DNA of 64,000 nucleotides from Azospirillum brasilense (lineage in GTDB: Bacteria; Pseudomonadota; Alphaproteobacteria; Azospirillales; Azospirillaceae): contig NZ_CP059449.1 of NCBI RefSeq assembly GCF_022023855.1, positions 1,412,501 through 1,476,500 on the forward strand. Reading direction: 5' to 3'. A model generated the notes under the pieces. It did no database searches and was not told the DNA's origin. It worked only from the letters and a program-made list of their open reading frames with translations. Below, piece by piece: positions 39,141-46,906 of the stretch. How positions within the stretch are numbered: position 1 is the first letter of the stretch; every line of letters starts with the position of its first letter. The position numbers and the translations under genes were made by a program.

Positions 39141-41534
39141 ATGACAACCGGCCGGAAGCACAGGCCGGGTGCGACGATTGCCGCCGGAACCGTGATGACG
39201 CTGCGCCGCAAGATCCGTTGGCTGACCTGGATTGGCCTGATCGGCTGCCTCATGGCGGCAATCCCTGCGCTTTACCTGCTGCGCAGCGGTCTGATCACGG
39301 AGCGGGGACGGCTGACCCATGCGTTGGTCGGGTCGGCCCACGCCATGCTTGGCGAGATCAACGCGGCCATCGAGGCGGGCGCCCTGCCGCGGGACGAAGG
39401 CCAGGGGCAGGCGCGTCTGGCGCTGCGGGCGCTGGGGCGCGATCCCTTTCATGTCAGCGTGTTCACCGACGGGCGCGTATCCGAGGGCTGGATGGGCGAG
39501 GGCCATTCGGTCCGCGCCAGCCTGACCTTCGAACCCTGGGGCTGGGCCATCGCGGCGGCCAGCGGGACCGACGACCTCGACCGCGAATTCGCCATGGAGG
39601 CCCTGGCCTTCGTCCTGTTCATCGCCGTTCTGCTGGTGCTGAGCTGGCCGCTGTCGGTGTTCCTGTCGCAGCATGTGCTGGGTCCCATCGAGGCGCTGTC
39701 GGAGCGGATGGAGCGGCTGACCGAAGGGCAGACCGGCATCGACATCCCCGGCCGCGACCGCAAGGACGAGTTCGGCGCCATGGCCCGCGCCATGGACTAT
39801 TTCCGGCAGGCTGCCGAGGCGCTGATCGTGCGCGACGAGCGGCTGTTCGGCATCATGAACAACATCGGCGAAGCCATCGTGCTGGTCGGCGAGGACGGTC
39901 GGGTCCAGGAGCACAACCCCGCCGCCGTCGCGCTGTTCGGCGTGCCCGCGGAGCGACTCGACGGCCATCGCTTCGCCGACCTGTTCGTCGAGGAGGACCG
40001 CGAGCGGGTCGCCCGGCTGTTCGGCCTGGGGACGTTGGCTGGGGGCGGTTCGGCGGGCGCGGCGGGGACGGGCGGCGTCCGCACGGAGCGCGCCGAGGAG
40101 CTGGCGATCGAGCGGGAGGACGGGCGGATCGACGCCTCGCTCTCCCTGTCCTGCCTGGACGTGCAGGGGCGGCGCAGCTACGTCTGCGCGCTGGCCGACA
40201 TGACCGAGCGGATGCGTCACGAGCGGGAACTGCTGCGCCTCGCCACGCGCGACCGGCTGACCGGCCTGCCGAACCGCGCCCTGATCGAGTCGCTGCTCGA
40301 CACCTCCATCGAGCGGGCGCGGCGCCATGGCCGCCGCTTCGCGGTCCTGTGCTTGGATCTGTCGCGCTTCAAGCTGATCACCGACACGCTGGGCCACCAC
40401 GCCGGGGACCTGCTGCTGCAGGAGGTCGCCTCGCGGATCGTCGTCACGGTGCGGGCCAGCGACACGGTGGGGCGCATCGGCACCGACGACTTCGCGGTGA
40501 TCCTGGACGAGGTGGGCGAGGCGAAGGAGGCGGAGATCGCCGCCCAGCGCATCCTGGCGGCCTTCGACGAGCCGGTGCTGCTGATGGGCACGGAGCATTA
40601 CGTCCGCCCGTCCATCGGCATCGCCCTGTTCCCCGACCATGCCGACAGCGCGCAGGAACTGATCCGCTCCGCCGACACGGCGCTCTATGCGGCCAAGCGG
40701 GCCGGCGGCAAGCGCCACGCCTTCTTCCGCAAGGAGCTGGCCGACCAGGCGCACCGCCATCTGGCGCTGGACCGTGACCTGCGGGCGGCGCTGGCGCGCG
40801 GGGAGTTCCAGCTCCACTACCAGCCCAAGGTGTCGCTGATCGACCAAGCGCTGGAAGGGTTCGAGGCGCTTCTGCGCTGGGACAAGCCCGGCTTCGGCAT
40901 GATCCCGCCCGGCGAGTTCATCCCGGTCGCCGAGGACACCGGCTTCATCGTGCCGCTCGGCGACTGGGTGCTGGATGAGGCCTGCCGCCAGTTGCGCGAC
41001 TGGATCGACCGCGGGTTGGAGCCGGTGCCGGTGGCCGTCAACATCTCGCCGCGCCACCTGCGCCAGCGCTCCGCCGAGGATTTCCGCCGGATCATCGACC
41101 GCCACCGCCTGTCGCCCGATCTGGTCGAGCTGGAGATCACCGAGGGTGCTGTGATGCAGGACATGGACCACGCCCTGTCCGTCCTGGCCGCGCTGAAGGC
41201 CATGGGCATCCGCGTGGCGGTGGACGATTTCGGCACCGGCCATTCCTCGCTGAGCTACCTGAAACGGCTGCCGGTGACGACGCTGAAGATCGACCGCTCC
41301 TTCGTGAACGGCGTGCCGAGCGAGCGGGAGGACAACGGCATCGTCTCCACCATCATCGCCATGGCCGACATGCTGGGGCTGGATGTGGTGGCGGAGGGGG
41401 TGGAGAAGCAGGAGCAGGCCAATTTCCTGCGCCACCACAACTGCACCCTGGTCCAGGGCTGGCTGACCGGGCGCCCGGTCCCCGCCGGTCAGGCCGCCGA
41501 TCTGCTGGCCGTGCGCCTGCGCCGGTCGGCGTGA
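39141..41534 (+). CDS. Membrane HAMP-PAS-GGDEF-EAL protein, predicted c-di-GMP phosphodiesterase
   Basis: 797 residues: membrane helix (about 26-48), extracytoplasmic segment, second helix (about 153-178), HAMP, PAS (about 233-325), GGDEF and EAL. The GGDEF motif reads 'GTDDF' (about residue 447) and is unlikely to make c-di-GMP. The EAL domain looks complete: 'EALLRW', 'VNISPRHL', 'LEITEGAVM', 'DDFGTGHSSLSYLK', 'VAEGVE' and 'QGW'. It should therefore hydrolyse c-di-GMP. The gene interrupts a phage late cluster between scaffold and capsid. ATG 39141 is used; the ATG at 39195 just before helix 1 is equally possible. Confidence 0.93.
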   Translation: MTTGRKHRPGATIAAGTVMTLRRKIRWLTWIGLIGCLMAAIPALYLLRSGLITERGRLTHALVGSAHAMLGEINAAIEAGALPRDEGQGQARLALRALGRDPFHVSVFTDGRVSEGWMGEGHSVRASLTFEPWGWAIAAASGTDDLDREFAMEALAFVLFIAVLLVLSWPLSVFLSQHVLGPIEALSERMERLTEGQTGIDIPGRDRKDEFGAMARAMDYFRQAAEALIVRDERLFGIMNNIGEAIVLVGEDGRVQEHNPAAVALFGVPAERLDGHRFADLFVEEDRERVARLFGLGTLAGGGSAGAAGTGGVRTERAEELAIEREDGRIDASLSLSCLDVQGRRSYVCALADMTERMRHERELLRLATRDRLTGLPNRALIESLLDTSIERARRHGRRFAVLCLDLSRFKLITDTLGHHAGDLLLQEVASRIVVTVRASDTVGRIGTDDFAVILDEVGEAKEAEIAAQRILAAFDEPVLLMGTEHYVRPSIGIALFPDHADSAQELIRSADTALYAAKRAGGKRHAFFRKELADQAHRHLALDRDLRAALARGEFQLHYQPKVSLIDQALEGFEALLRWDKPGFGMIPPGEFIPVAEDTGFIVPLGDWVLDEACRQLRDWIDRGLEPVPVAVNISPRHLRQRSAEDFRRIIDRHRLSPDLVELEITEGAVMQDMDHALSVLAALKAMGIRVAVDDFGTGHSSLSYLKRLPVTTLKIDRSFVNGVPSEREDNGIVSTIIAMADMLGLDVVAEGVEKQEQANFLRHHNCTLVQGWLTGRPVPAGQAADLLAVRLRRSA

Positions 41535-41544
41535 TGATTGGGGT

Positions 41545-41568
41545 GTCCGGGGGCTGATGCCCCCGGAC
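41545..41568. terminator. Hairpin between convergent EAL and PRC-barrel genes
   Basis: Perfect 10-bp stem GTCCGGGGGC/GCCCCCGGAC with TGAT loop, placed in the 45-bp gap between two converging genes. No T-tract on either strand, so termination is likely but not canonical. Confidence 0.6.
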
Positions 41569-41579
41569 CGTTCAAGACG

Positions 41580-42017
41580 TCAGCGCAGCGCGCCCTTGAC
41601 GTCCTCGTACTTGTCCTTCTGCCAGGATTCCAGACCCTTGAGGTCGTTCTCCGTCATGTCGACGGTCAGACGCTTACCCTTCATGTGCAGCCGCTCCAGC
41701 GGCAGGACGACGTCCTTGTCGCTGATGTCGGCGATGTGATCGACGTCGATCACCGCGAAGGTCTGGCCGCCCTTGCGGACGATGCCCTCGATCTCGGCGA
41801 TGTCCTTGCCGTCGCTGCCGTAGACGTCCTTCCCCTTGAGCTGGGCCGCGGTCATCTTTGCGACCGCCGGGTCGAGCGAACCATGGGTGGCCGCGACCTG
41901 CCCGGTCGCCTTGTTGTTCGGAACCTCCTTGGCGGTGGTTCCGGACATGCTTTCGGCCAGAGCCGGCGTGGCGAGCAGAAGCGCCGCGACGCCACAGGCG
42001 GTGATGATCGTCTTCAT
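41580..42017 (-). CDS. Exported PRC-barrel domain protein
   Basis: 145 residues with a clear signal peptide ('MKTIITACGVAALLLATPALA', cut after ALA; the text is split by its own cleavage site). The mature part has 'LKGKDVYGSDGKDIAEIEGIVRKGG' and 'DISDKDVVLPLERLHMKGKRL', a PRC-barrel beta fold often seen in periplasmic proteins of alphaproteobacteria. ATG at 42017 has AGGAA upstream. It is opposite in direction to the surrounding phage genes, which marks it as a cargo or host gene inside the module. Confidence 0.88.
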   Translation of the reverse strand: MKTIITACGVAALLLATPALAESMSGTTAKEVPNNKATGQVAATHGSLDPAVAKMTAAQLKGKDVYGSDGKDIAEIEGIVRKGGQTFAVIDVDHIADISDKDVVLPLERLHMKGKRLTVDMTENDLKGLESWQKDKYEDVKGALR

Positions 42018-42152
42018 GAAGCGTATTCCTTTTTTATGCCGTGTTTTCGGGCCGTTGAGGCCAACCATTCAACAGCGTGGCTCCGGGGGATATTCCGTTT
42101 CCCGAGGAGGTACCGCGGCAAGGGAATGGCTGTTCGATAGAGGAAAATATTC

Positions 42153-42188
42153 TTGACATGGCAGGGCAGTTGTCCTAGAAACGGACTT
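42153..42188 (+). promoter_or_regulatory. Rightward promoter with overlapping operator before the capsid
   Basis: Consensus TTGACA (42153-42158), 17-bp spacer, TAGAAA (42176-42181). The dyad TTGTCC-N7-GGACTT (42170-42188) covers the -10 box and has the same arms as the dyad at the repressor-proximal promoter (35005-35024). Confidence 0.65.
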
Positions 42189-42309
42189 GCCAACGCCCGT
42201 CGTGCGTCCCCTCACACGACGGGCCGCGGCATCCCGAACCTCCCCTCCACGCCTGTCCTGAAAGGGGCTGACCGGACAACCGAAAGGCCCGGCCAGCCCC
42301 TTTCTTTTT
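42188..42309 (+). ncRNA. Candidate small RNA or capsid-leader attenuator
   Basis: From the predicted start near 42188 to the terminator is about 120 nt with two clean structures: a 10-bp hairpin (42195-42204 with 42215-42224, 10-nt loop) and a terminator hairpin. There is no ribosome site or open frame. It could be an independent sRNA or an attenuated 5' leader for the capsid operon. Inferred from sequence only. Confidence 0.5.
42260..42309 (+). terminator. Rho-independent terminator upstream of the capsid gene
   Basis: Stem GAAAGGGGCTG-a-CCGG paired with CCGG-c-CAGCCCCTTTC (42260-42275 with 42289-42304), one mismatch, 13-nt loop, then TTTTT (42305-42309). It lies 128 bp before the capsid ATG. 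Confidence 0.85.
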
Positions 42310-42437
42310 CGCGCTTCGCCCGCGGCCGGGCGCGCGTCCCCTCGTCCTGTTCCGGGATCGGGCGCGCCTGACAACCGGGTGGCGGAATGCTTCCCGTCGG
42401 ACGGGATCCCCGCAGAACGCGAAAGGAATACAGTCCA

Positions 42438-43256
42438 ATGTCCACCTCGGTCGCCCAGGCTTTCGTCAAGCAGTTCGAACGCGAAGTGCACGACGCCTAC
42501 CAGCGCATGGGCTCCAAGCTGCGCAACACGGTGCGCACCAAGAACAACGTCCAGGGCGCCTCCACCGTCTTCCAGAAGGTCGGCAAGGGCACCGCGTCGA
42601 CCAAGGCGCGCCACGGCGCGGTTCCGGTGATGAACCTCGACCACACGCCGGTCGAATGCACCCTCTACGACTTCTACGCCGGCGACTGGGTCGACCGGCT
42701 GGACGAGCTGAAGACCAACATCGACGAGCGGCAGATCATCGCCAGCGCCGGCGCCTACGCGCTGGGCCGCAAGACCGACGAACTCATCCTCGGCGAGCTG
42801 AACAAATCCACCAACTTCGCGGGCGGCTCCAACGACGGGCTGACCAAGGCGAAGGTGCTGACGGCCTTCGAGAAGCTGGGCGAGTCCGACGTGCCGGACG
42901 ACGGCCAGCGCTACGCCGTGGTCGGCTGGAAGCAGTGGAGCCAGCTTCTGGGCATCGACGAGTTCGCCAGCACCGAATATGTCGGCGCCGACGAGCTGCC
43001 CTGGCGCGGCACGCAGGCCAAGCGCTGGCTGGGCACGCTGTGGATGCCCCATTCCGGCCTGAAGGCGGAGGGCGGGGTGCGGCTGTGCCACTGGTACCAC
43101 AAGACGGCCGTCGGCCACGCCTCCGGCGCCGATGTGAAGACGGACATCTCGTGGCACGGGGATAGGGCCGCGCACTTTGTGAATAACATGATGTCGCAGG
43201 GCGCCGGCCTGATCGACGCGGCGGGCGTCGTCACCATGCGCTGCCTGGAAGCCTGA
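42438..43256 (+). CDS. Phage major capsid protein, podovirus type
   Basis: A 272-residue head protein, 'MSTSVAQAFVKQFEREVHDAYQRMGSKL', with 'VRTKNNVQGASTVFQKVGKGTA', 'VECTLYDFYAGDWVDRLDELK' and 'AAHFVNNMMSQGAGLIDAAGV' as in capsid proteins of T7-like prophages of proteobacteria. The ATG at 42438 follows GAAAGGA; the longer in-frame start lacks a ribosome site. It forms icosahedral shells with the scaffold. It is preceded by a terminator, so it needs read-through or its own weak promoter. Confidence 0.88.
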   Translation: MSTSVAQAFVKQFEREVHDAYQRMGSKLRNTVRTKNNVQGASTVFQKVGKGTASTKARHGAVPVMNLDHTPVECTLYDFYAGDWVDRLDELKTNIDERQIIASAGAYALGRKTDELILGELNKSTNFAGGSNDGLTKAKVLTAFEKLGESDVPDDGQRYAVVGWKQWSQLLGIDEFASTEYVGADELPWRGTQAKRWLGTLWMPHSGLKAEGGVRLCHWYHKTAVGHASGADVKTDISWHGDRAAHFVNNMMSQGAGLIDAAGVVTMRCLEA

Positions 43257-43293
43257 CGCCCTCCCTGCCGACGATCGAAATGGAGTTTTCCCC

Positions 43294-43563
43294 ATGGCCT
43301 ATCTTCCGAAGGACCTGAGTGTCCTTGCCTACGCCAACGGCTTCACCCTGTGGCACTACACGACGCCGGACGCCGCCGCGCTGGTGGACAACAGCGGCTA
43401 TTTCAACGGCGCGTCCGACCTGCTGCGCAGCGGCGACATGATCCTGGCCAACACCGGCACCGCCGGGACCCCCGCCGCCGGCGTCCTCGTGGTCGCCGCC
43501 AACGCGGCGGGGGTGGTGGACGTCACCAACCTGTCGCCCTTCGGCGCGTCCAACACGGACTGA
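43294..43563 (+). CDS. Small phage head protein (possible decoration protein)
   Basis: An 89-residue protein, 'MAYLPKDLSVLAYANGFTLWHYTTPD', then 'GYFNGASDLLRSGDMILANT'. Such short beta-rich proteins starting with 'GFTLWHY' directly follow capsid genes in podovirus-like prophages and are likely capsid decoration or stabilising proteins. The assignment is by position and pattern. Confidence 0.8.
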   Translation: MAYLPKDLSVLAYANGFTLWHYTTPDAAALVDNSGYFNGASDLLRSGDMILANTGTAGTPAAGVLVVAANAAGVVDVTNLSPFGASNTD

Positions 43564-43579
43564 CGGGTTCCCTTCGATG

Positions 43580-43698
43580 TCCCCTCTCCCCCTTGGGGAG
43601 AGGGTCAGGGTGAGGGGGATGCGCGTTTGCCGGACGTTTCGCCATGCGCAACCCCCTCACCGGCCCTGCGGGCCACTCTCTCCCCAGGGGGGAGAGGG
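43580..43698. repeat. REP/BIME-like palindromic repeat
   Basis: Two inverted copies of a short motif: CCCTCTCCCC...GGGGAGAGGGTCAGGGTGAGGGGG on the left, and CCCCCTCACC...TCTCCCC...GGGGAGAGGG on the right, with GGTGAGGGGG-n2-TGCGC facing GCGCA-n-CCCCCTCACC. This is the widespread proteobacterial intergenic repeat type, usually of host origin, here inserted between two phage structural genes. Confidence 0.75.
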
Positions 43699-43739
43699 CT
43701 AAGGCGACGTGCCTCCCTCTGATCCGAAGGATCGACCTC

Positions 43740-44309
43740 ATGGCATTGACGGCTATCGGGCTGTGCAGCCGCGCGCTCATCAAGATCGGGGCGACGGCGA
43801 TCACCGCCTTCGACGAGGGCTCCGCCGAGGCGGAGGTCGCGGGGGCGCTCTTTGAGCCGGCGCGCGACGCGCTGCTGTCGGCCAACGCCTGGAGCTTCGC
43901 CACCCGGCAGGCCCGGCTGGCGCGGCTGGCCGATGACCCGGTTGCCGATTACGGCGTGGCCTTCCAGCTTCCCGCCGATTTCCTGCGCGCGCTCGGCGCC
44001 GGGGCGGGTGGACGGGGCCGCGGGTTGGATTACCGCATCGCCGGGCGGACGCTGCAGGCGGCGTCCGACGCGGTGGTGCTGACCTATGTCGGGCGCCCGG
44101 CGGAGGAGGATTTCCCCGCCTTCTTCGACCAGGCGCTGATCGCCCGGCTGGCCGCGGAATTCTGCATTCCGCTGACCGAGAGCACGAGCCGGGCGGAGCT
44201 GCTGCAGCGGCTAGCCGAAAGCGAGTTCCGCCGCGCCCGCCAGATCGACGCCCTGCAGGACAGCCAGCCGGGTTTCGAGGATTTCACCCTGATCGACGCG
44301 AGGGGCTGA
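43740..44309 (+). CDS. Tail tubular protein A-like (gp11-type)
   Basis: A 189-residue helical protein, 'ALTAIGLCSRALIKIGATAITAFDEGSAEAEVA', then 'LSANAWSFATRQARLARL' and 'PADFLRALG', typical of T7 TTPA, which forms the adaptor ring beneath the portal. ATG at 43740; the preceding in-frame codons lie in the repeat element. It overlaps the next gene by one base (TGATG). Order portal-scaffold-capsid-TTPA-TTPB matches T7. Confidence 0.88.
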   Translation: MALTAIGLCSRALIKIGATAITAFDEGSAEAEVAGALFEPARDALLSANAWSFATRQARLARLADDPVADYGVAFQLPADFLRALGAGAGGRGRGLDYRIAGRTLQAASDAVVLTYVGRPAEEDFPAFFDQALIARLAAEFCIPLTESTSRAELLQRLAESEFRRARQIDALQDSQPGFEDFTLIDARG

Positions 44310-46204
44310 TGGCGCGGGTTCGTCAGGTGAAGACCAACTTCACGGCGGGGGAGATTTCCCGCCGGCTGCTCGGGCGCGGCGACCTGCGCGCCTACGACAA
44401 CGGGGCGCTGGCGCTGCGCAACCTGTTCATCCACCCGACCGGCGGGGTGACGCGCCGTTCCGGCCTCGCCTTCGTCGATCCGGCCCGCGGTGACGGGCGG
44501 CTGGTCGCCTTCGAGTTCAACACCGAGCAGACTTATCTGCTGGTCTTCTCCGAGGGTCGGATCGACGTCTATGGCAACGACACGTCCATCGCCAGCGTGG
44601 AGGCTCCCTGGACCGCCGCCCAGCTTTCCCAGATCACCTGGACGCAGAGCGCCGACACGCTGCTGGTCTGCCACCCCGACGTGCCGCCGCGCAAGCTGAC
44701 CCGCAGCGGCGCCGACGCCTGGGCGCTGAGCGGCTGGAGCTACGTCGCGGACGGGGAGCGGGTGGCGATGCCCTTCTACCGCTTCGCCGATCCCGCCGTG
44801 ACTCTGACCCCGTCGGGAACGGACGGGCTGGTGACGGTGACCGCCTCCGCCGCTGTCTTCGATCCGAAGCAGGAAGGTACGCGCCTGCGCATCCAGGGCA
44901 AACAGCTCCGCGTCGAGGGGGTGGTGTCGGCGACGCAGGTCACCGCGACGGTGCTGGAGACGCTGGCCAGCCACGCCGCGACGACGGCCTGGGACGAGCA
45001 GTCCTTCTCGCCGCTGCGCGGTTGGCCGGTGTCGGCGGCCTTCCACCAGGACCGGCTGGTCATCGGCGGGTCTCGCGACCTGCCCAACCGGCTGTGGCTG
45101 TCGCGCTCCGCCGATCTGTGGAACTTCGACCTCGGCACCGGGCAGGACGACGAGGCCATCGAGTTCGGCATCCTGTCCGATCAGGTGAACGCGGTGCGCG
45201 CCGTCTTTTCCGGGCGGCATCTCCAGGTCTTCACCTCGGGCGCCGAATACATGGTGTCGGGCGATCCGCTGACTCCGCAGAACATCCAGGTCCACCGGCA
45301 GACGCGCATCGGCTCACCCGTCGACCGCTCTGTCCCGCCGCGCGACGTGGACGGGGCCACCCTGTTCGTCTCGCGCAACGGGCGGGAGATCCGCGAATTC
45401 CTCTACACCGACACCGAGGCCGCCTATCAGGCCAACGATCTGGCGCTGCTCGCCCGCCATCTGGTGGTGAAGCCGCGCGACCAGGATTACGACCAGGGCC
45501 GCCGCCTGATGTTCGTGGTGATGGAGGACGGCGCGCTGTGCGCCCTGACCGTCTACCGGCTGGAGCAGGTGACCGCCTGGACCCGGCTGGAGACCGACGG
45601 GGCGGTGCGCTCCGTCGCGGTGGTCGGGGACGAGGTCTATGCGCTGGTCGACCGCGCCGGGCGGTGGAGCGTGGAGCGCTTCGACGACGGGCTGAACCTC
45701 GACGCCGCCCTGGTCGGCGACCACGACGCCCCGACCGCGGTGTGGAGCGGGCTGGACCATCTGGAGGGGCGGACCGTCGCGGTGGTCGCCGACGGCACGG
45801 TCCGCGCCGATGCCACCGTCGCCGCCGGCAAGGTCGTGCTCGACCCGCCGGCCCGCCATGTCGAGGCCGGTCTGCCCTACAGCCACCGCATCGAGCCGCT
45901 GCCGGTCAGCCTGCTCGGGCAGGCGGGCGGAACCGACGCGGTGCGGCTGGTGTCCGTCGGCTTCCGGCTGGAGGAGACGGCGGCGCTCCACGCCGACCTG
46001 GGGCGCGGCCTTCAGGAACTGCCGCTGCACCGGACGGGGCCGCAGCCCGCGGGCGGTGTCCCGGCGCTGGTCTCCGGCGACCGCAGGCTGCGGGCGCTGG
46101 GCTGGCGGCGCGACAGCGACCGGCCGCTGTGGAGCATCCGGCAGGACGCGCCGCTGCCCTTCACGCTTTTGTCCGTAACCATGGAACTGAGGGTGAACGA
46201 CTGA
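44309..46204 (+). CDS. Tail tubular protein B-like (gp12-type nozzle)
   Basis: A 631-residue beta-rich protein starting 'MARVRQVKTNFTAGEISRRLLGRGDLRAYDNGALALRN', a T7 TTPB/nozzle N-terminus ('GEISxxLxGRxD'), with 'RSGLAFVDPARG', 'QDDEAIEFGILSDQVNAVRAV' and 'LFVSRNGREIREFLY'. It builds the tail tube. Starts overlapping the TTPA stop by one base and its own stop overlaps the next ATG by one base, indicating coupled translation. The written N-terminal stretch is split here only for description. Confidence 0.88.
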   Translation: MARVRQVKTNFTAGEISRRLLGRGDLRAYDNGALALRNLFIHPTGGVTRRSGLAFVDPARGDGRLVAFEFNTEQTYLLVFSEGRIDVYGNDTSIASVEAPWTAAQLSQITWTQSADTLLVCHPDVPPRKLTRSGADAWALSGWSYVADGERVAMPFYRFADPAVTLTPSGTDGLVTVTASAAVFDPKQEGTRLRIQGKQLRVEGVVSATQVTATVLETLASHAATTAWDEQSFSPLRGWPVSAAFHQDRLVIGGSRDLPNRLWLSRSADLWNFDLGTGQDDEAIEFGILSDQVNAVRAVFSGRHLQVFTSGAEYMVSGDPLTPQNIQVHRQTRIGSPVDRSVPPRDVDGATLFVSRNGREIREFLYTDTEAAYQANDLALLARHLVVKPRDQDYDQGRRLMFVVMEDGALCALTVYRLEQVTAWTRLETDGAVRSVAVVGDEVYALVDRAGRWSVERFDDGLNLDAALVGDHDAPTAVWSGLDHLEGRTVAVVADGTVRADATVAAGKVVLDPPARHVEAGLPYSHRIEPLPVSLLGQAGGTDAVRLVSVGFRLEETAALHADLGRGLQELPLHRTGPQPAGGVPALVSGDRRLRALGWRRDSDRPLWSIRQDAPLPFTLLSVTMELRVND

Positions 46205-46869
46205 TGGGCGGAATCACGACCCTGGCCACCACGGCGCTGCCGCTGGCCAACGCCGTCGCCGACACGGTGGACCGTGTCTCCGGCACGTCGGACAGCGCGC
46301 GCCGCCAGCAGGCCGCCGACGAGCGCCGATACGCCTATCAGGCGGAGCAGCAACGGCTGGAATGGCAGCGCGAGGACGAACTGCGCCGCCAGGACCAGGA
46401 GCTTCAGCGCCAGAAGGAGGAGCAGGCCCGCGCCGAAGCGGAGCGGCAGCGCAGCCGGGAGATGGACTGGCTGGCGCAGAGCCAGAACCTGGCCGCCCAG
46501 CAGCTCCGCACCGGGCAGGCCGCCACGTTGGCCGACAAGGAAGGGGACGCCCGCACGCGGCTGGCCCAGATGTCCGCCGCCGCGCAGTCCGATGAGCGGC
46601 GGCGTGTGGACGCCCTGCGCCGCACCGTGGCGCGCACCCGCGCGACGCTCGGCTCCAACGGGGTCAGCGCGGCGGACGGCTCGGGCGAGGCGATCCTGCT
46701 CGGTGTCGTCAAGGACAGCGCCGCGGAGCGCGGGGAGGCGGAAGGCGCCGACCGGCTGAAGCGCGAGGCCATCCAGCAGGAGGTGGACAGCGTGCGCCGC
46801 CGCAACCTGCTGGAACAGGCGCAGCTCGCCGAGCGCCAGCGGCTGGAGTTCATGAGCCGCTTCTACTGA
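46204..46869 (+). CDS. Internal virion-like coiled-coil protein
   Basis: 221 residues. A short hydrophobic N-terminus ('ITTLATTALPLANAVADTV') is followed by a long charged helix ('QQRLEWQREDELRRQDQE', 'LQRQKEEQARAEAERQRS') strongly predicted to form coiled coil, and a region 'ARTRATLGSNGVSAADGSGE' seen in internal virion proteins of podoviruses. By position it corresponds to the T7 gp13-gp14 region; gp15/gp16-size proteins are absent. Possible role: ejected or core protein. Confidence 0.75.
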   Translation: MGGITTLATTALPLANAVADTVDRVSGTSDSARRQQAADERRYAYQAEQQRLEWQREDELRRQDQELQRQKEEQARAEAERQRSREMDWLAQSQNLAAQQLRTGQAATLADKEGDARTRLAQMSAAAQSDERRRVDALRRTVARTRATLGSNGVSAADGSGEAILLGVVKDSAAERGEAEGADRLKREAIQQEVDSVRRRNLLEQAQLAERQRLEFMSRFY

Positions 46870-46906
46870 CGCTTCCGGTCAACCCACGCAGCAGGAGGGG
46901 CGCCCC

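Larger units (their letters stand above)
42018..42437. other. 420-bp non-coding region before the capsid gene
   Basis: Contains the PRC-barrel promoter side (42018-42120), a strong rightward promoter, a two-hairpin transcript unit ending in a terminator, and the capsid leader with its ribosome site (GAAAGGA, 42421-42427). No supported open reading frame. Confidence 0.7.
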
